From assembly GCA_034002365.1 (NCBI GenBank), contig JAVFAR010000129.1:1-7486 (forward strand): DNA of 7,486 nucleotides. Reading direction: 5' to 3'. The notes under the pieces are model-generated. The model made no database searches. It was not told where the DNA came from and worked only from the letters and a program-made list of their open reading frames with translations. This document shows, one piece after another, positions 6,128 through 7,486 of this stretch. The position numbers and the translations under genes were made by a program. Origin of the DNA: Trichloromonas sp034002365 (GTDB lineage: Bacteria; Desulfobacterota; Desulfuromonadia; Desulfuromonadales; Trichloromonadaceae). How positions within the stretch are numbered: position 1 is the stretch's first letter; every line of letters starts with the position of its first letter.

Positions 6128-6172
6128 CCGGGGCTGGGAGCGGGAGGGATGAAAAAAAACCGAACGGCGGAA

Positions 6173-6201
6173 ACTCTACATGGATTGGAAAGGGAGGTCA
6201 A
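6173..6201 (-). promoter_or_regulatory. sigma70-like promoter of oppD-oppF
   Basis: On the minus strand TTGACC (6201-6196) and TAGAGT (6178-6173) are separated by exactly 17 nt, a near-consensus sigma70 arrangement. The predicted start near 6166 gives a leader of about 40 nt. This implies that the two ATPase genes do not depend on transcription from the ompA-like gene upstream. Confidence 0.6.
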
Positions 6202-6244
6202 GATTGGCGACAGGGTCAGGCGCGGGATATGTCGGCGCAAGACG

Positions 6245-6276
6245 CGACCCCGTCTGCGTACGACCCCGTCTGCGTA
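6245..6276. repeat. Perfect 16-bp tandem duplication
   Basis: CGACCCCGTCTGCGTA occurs twice back to back (6245-6260 and 6261-6276), followed by a degraded piece (CTCGTCTG, 6278-6285). The flank GCGCAAGACGCGACCCC (6235-6251) resembles the '...CAAGAC..GACCCC' dispersed repeats I recall near REP-type elements in proteobacteria. It lies in the spacer between the ompA remnant and oppD, upstream of the oppD promoter. Confidence 0.8.
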
Positions 6277-6306
6277 GCTCGTCTGATTCTTGCCTTGCAG
6301 GTGATC

Positions 6307-6345
6307 CGCACTCGGCTTTCTGGTTTTGCCAGAAAGCCGAGTGCG
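6307..6345. other. Long perfect hairpin between ompA remnant and oppD
   Basis: GCACTCGGCTTTCTGG (6308-6323) is perfectly complementary to CCAGAAAGCCGAGTGC (6329-6344) across a 5-nt TTTTG loop. C6307 and G6345 add a 17th pair. There is no T-tract after it on either strand, so it is not a textbook terminator. It lies 36 nt beyond the ompA stop codon and would form the 3' end structure of that mRNA, blocking exonucleases or partly terminating transcription before oppD. Confidence 0.8.
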
Positions 6346-6380
6346 TCCATTGACAGGAACATTTGAACAAGGATCAGCCG

Positions 6381-7070
6381 TTATTCTTCACCCACAATGA
6401 TCTCAAATTGCACCCTCATGTTGGCCTTGGCCGCCTTTGAGTCGATGTCTTTCGGGGACGATTCATACTGCGCCGGATCCGTTTGACCGAAGCCGACTTT
6501 CATCATCCGGTCGGGTGCGACCAAACCCTCTTGGATGAGATAATCTTTGACGGCCGCGGCTCTTCTTTCACTCAGCTTCTGGTTGTATTCGGCAGTACCC
6601 GACGCCGAGGTATACCCTTCGATACGGACCTTGGCCTTGGGATTGTCCTGCAGAACCTGGAGATTCCTTTGCAGGATAGCCTTGGCTTCGTCAGTGAGGG
6701 TCGATTTGTCGAAACCGAAATGAATGTCCTCAAAGGCCAGAACGATATACTTTTCTTCGACCTTCGGCGCGACCGCAACGACCGCTGGTTTTGGTTCAGG
6801 CTTCGGCTCAGGAGCGACGACGACCACCGGTGCCGGAGCTGTCCTTTCCGGTTGCAGCGCCACCGGTTTTTCATTGCCGCCGAACGCAAAGGTGACACCC
6901 ACGGTCGCGCCCAGATTATGGTAAGTCTCCTGGAAAAGCTCGGTCACCATGATATCCCGCAAGTCGACGCGCAAGGCGATATTGTCCTTGATCCAGTATT
7001 TGGCTCCCACGCCAAGGTTAATAGCCGCCATATCGGAATCCGAGGTAGAATCCAGTTCAAAGTGCACCAC
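6381..7070 (-). pseudogene. OmpA-family outer-membrane protein, 5' part lost to IS30-type insertion
   Basis: The open frame of 229 codons lacks a signal peptide and most of the barrel. From about residue 10 it reads as the last strands of an OmpA-like barrel (DMAAINLGVGAKYW, IALRVDLRDIM, ATVGVTFAFGG). A Pro/Lys/Val linker (about 75-106) and a complete OmpA C-terminal peptidoglycan-binding domain (about 108-229) follow, with FGFDKSTL and YNQKLSERRAAAVKDYL. The first nine codons (to about 7044) appear to lie inside the terminal repeat of the adjacent IS. The frame meets a TAA at 7085-7083 just upstream of the GTG. Without a signal sequence the product cannot be exported, so I call it a remnant. 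Transcription from the IS or beyond could still yield a cytoplasmic fragment. The family's diaminopimelate-binding Asp is Ser here (S155); Arg170 is kept. Confidence 0.8.
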
Positions 7071-7072
7071 TG
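7045..7072 (+). repeat. Putative left terminal inverted repeat of the IS30-type element
   Basis: GGTAGAATCCAGTTCAAAGT followed by GCACCACT (7045-7072) aligns with the IS30 left end as I remember it (it begins TGTAGATTCAATTGG and has CAACGCAACAG further in). Shared bases include GTAGA, TC, TT and the CAC/CAACAG-like inner block. The matching right end is outside the window, so the exact boundary and the target-site duplication cannot be confirmed. Confidence 0.5.
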
Positions 7073-7157
7073 AGGCAAGGGGTTAAAAAGCAGGACATGA
7101 CAGGGTTTCTGGTAAAGTTGGAAGCGCCAATCACCAACCAATCAGAAGGAGCCCGCC

Positions 7158-7486
7158 ATGTCCTACACCCATCTTACCCTGAAAGAGCGCTTTGACATCA
7201 GCTATTTGAAGGATTCGGAGAGCCTGCGCGAGATCGGTCGTCGCCTGGGGCGAAGCCATAGCTCGATCAGTCGCGAGATCAAGCGCAATAGCCCAACGGC
7301 TCCGGCGTCGGCTTATCAACCGGAAACTGCGCATAAAAAAGCCTTGCGGCGGCAGTCCAAAGCCCGACACTACCGGCGGCAGGAGTATGCTCCCCTGCTG
7401 CGCTACGTGGAGAATCGTCTGCGCATCGACTGGCCACCGGCAGCCATCAGTGGACGGCTGAAACGGCGCTACCCGGAGGATCTAAA
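7158..7486 (+). CDS. IS30-family transposase, N-terminal part
   Basis: An open frame of 109 codons runs from ATG 7158 off the right edge. It begins MSYTHLTLKERFDISYLKDS and continues LREIGRRLGRSHSSISREIKRN, the helix-turn-helix (HTH_38) of IS30 transposases (residues about 5-44), followed by a basic Arg/Lys-rich region and WPPAAISGRLKRRYP. This N-terminal part binds the element ends. The DDE catalytic domain lies outside the window, so activity cannot be judged. AGAAGGA (7144-7150) is 7 nt upstream of the start. No internal stop or frameshift is present in the visible part. Confidence 0.9.
   Translation, partial: MSYTHLTLKERFDISYLKDSESLREIGRRLGRSHSSISREIKRNSPTAPASAYQPETAHKKALRRQSKARHYRRQEYAPLLRYVENRLRIDWPPAAISGRLKRRYPEDL

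Larger units (their letters stand above)
7045..7486 (+). mobile_element. IS30-family insertion sequence, left part
   Basis: The element comprises the putative terminal repeat at 7045-7072, a leader of about 85 nt without clear promoter boxes, and the 5' part of an IS30-type transposase from 7158. It interrupts the ompA-like gene, which is read in the opposite direction. The right end lies beyond 7486. A complete IS30-family element is usually about 1.0-1.3 kb, so roughly a third is visible. Confidence 0.75.

Noticed and set aside
6176..6370. Short minus-strand frame (64 codons) across the hairpin at 6307-6345
   Set aside because: Its translation is made of the hairpin and the tandem repeat, has no clear ribosome-binding site, and overlaps the oppD promoter.
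7131..7370. Minus-strand frame (79 codons) within the IS
   Set aside because: Antisense to the IS30 transposase N-terminus, which has a clear helix-turn-helix and an SD; no support for a second gene.
1..7486. CRISPR array, tRNA, rRNA, toxin-antitoxin or defence cluster
   Set aside because: I found no regularly spaced repeats, no tRNA-like cloverleaf and no proteins of such systems; the window is ordinary chromosomal content plus one IS.

Overview
The window looks like a chromosomal segment of a GC-rich Gram-negative bacterium. Type II secretion GspA/GspB homologues, an OmpA-family protein with a Pro/Lys linker, a GreA-like paralogue and the general protein style suggest a Desulfuromonadales-type (Geobacter/Pelobacter/Desulfuromonas) deltaproteobacterium. 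That taxonomic call is inferred from recalled family resemblance, not from a search.

Layout: (1) Positions 1-281 are a divergent intergenic region. They hold the first codons of a minus-strand gene that runs off the left edge, a good sigma70-like promoter for it, and a cluster of interlocking inverted repeats ahead of gspA. (2) Positions 282-2708 are a two-gene plus-strand operon: an ExeA/GspA-type AAA+ ATPase with a transmembrane segment and a peptidoglycan-binding domain, then a GspB-type protein. Together these are expected to help type II secretion machinery pass or attach to the cell wall. (3) A convergent GreA/GreB-like gene (2721-3179, minus) follows. (4) Positions 3223-4099 are a fluoride-response unit: promoter, crcB-type fluoride riboswitch with an overlapping intrinsic terminator, crcB/fluC fluoride channel, and a DUF190 (PII-like fold) gene. 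(5) Positions 4180-6127 (minus) encode the two ATPases of an oligopeptide/dipeptide ABC importer (oppD then oppF, 1 nt apart) with their own promoter. No permease or binding-protein gene is in the window. (6) Positions 6128-6380 are intergenic and repeat-rich: a 16-bp perfect tandem duplication and a 17-bp near-perfect hairpin. (7) Positions 6381-7070 (minus) hold the 3' part of an OmpA-family gene cut by an IS30-family insertion sequence. The IS runs from about 7045 past the right edge and carries the start of its transposase (7158 onward).

The best-supported regulatory object is the fluoride riboswitch. Its P1 stem, P2, a GNRA-capped P3 and a mutually exclusive terminator can all be read from the bases, and they also fix the true start of crcB at 3364. 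The most evident recent event is the IS30-type insertion, whose terminal repeat supplies the GTG codons from which the remaining ompA frame appears to begin. I did not see a CRISPR array, tRNA, rRNA, defence system or any clearly undescribed multi-gene system here. The less explained items are the gspA leader repeats, the 6.2-6.35 kb repeats, and the uneven cysteine content of the two Opp ATPases.
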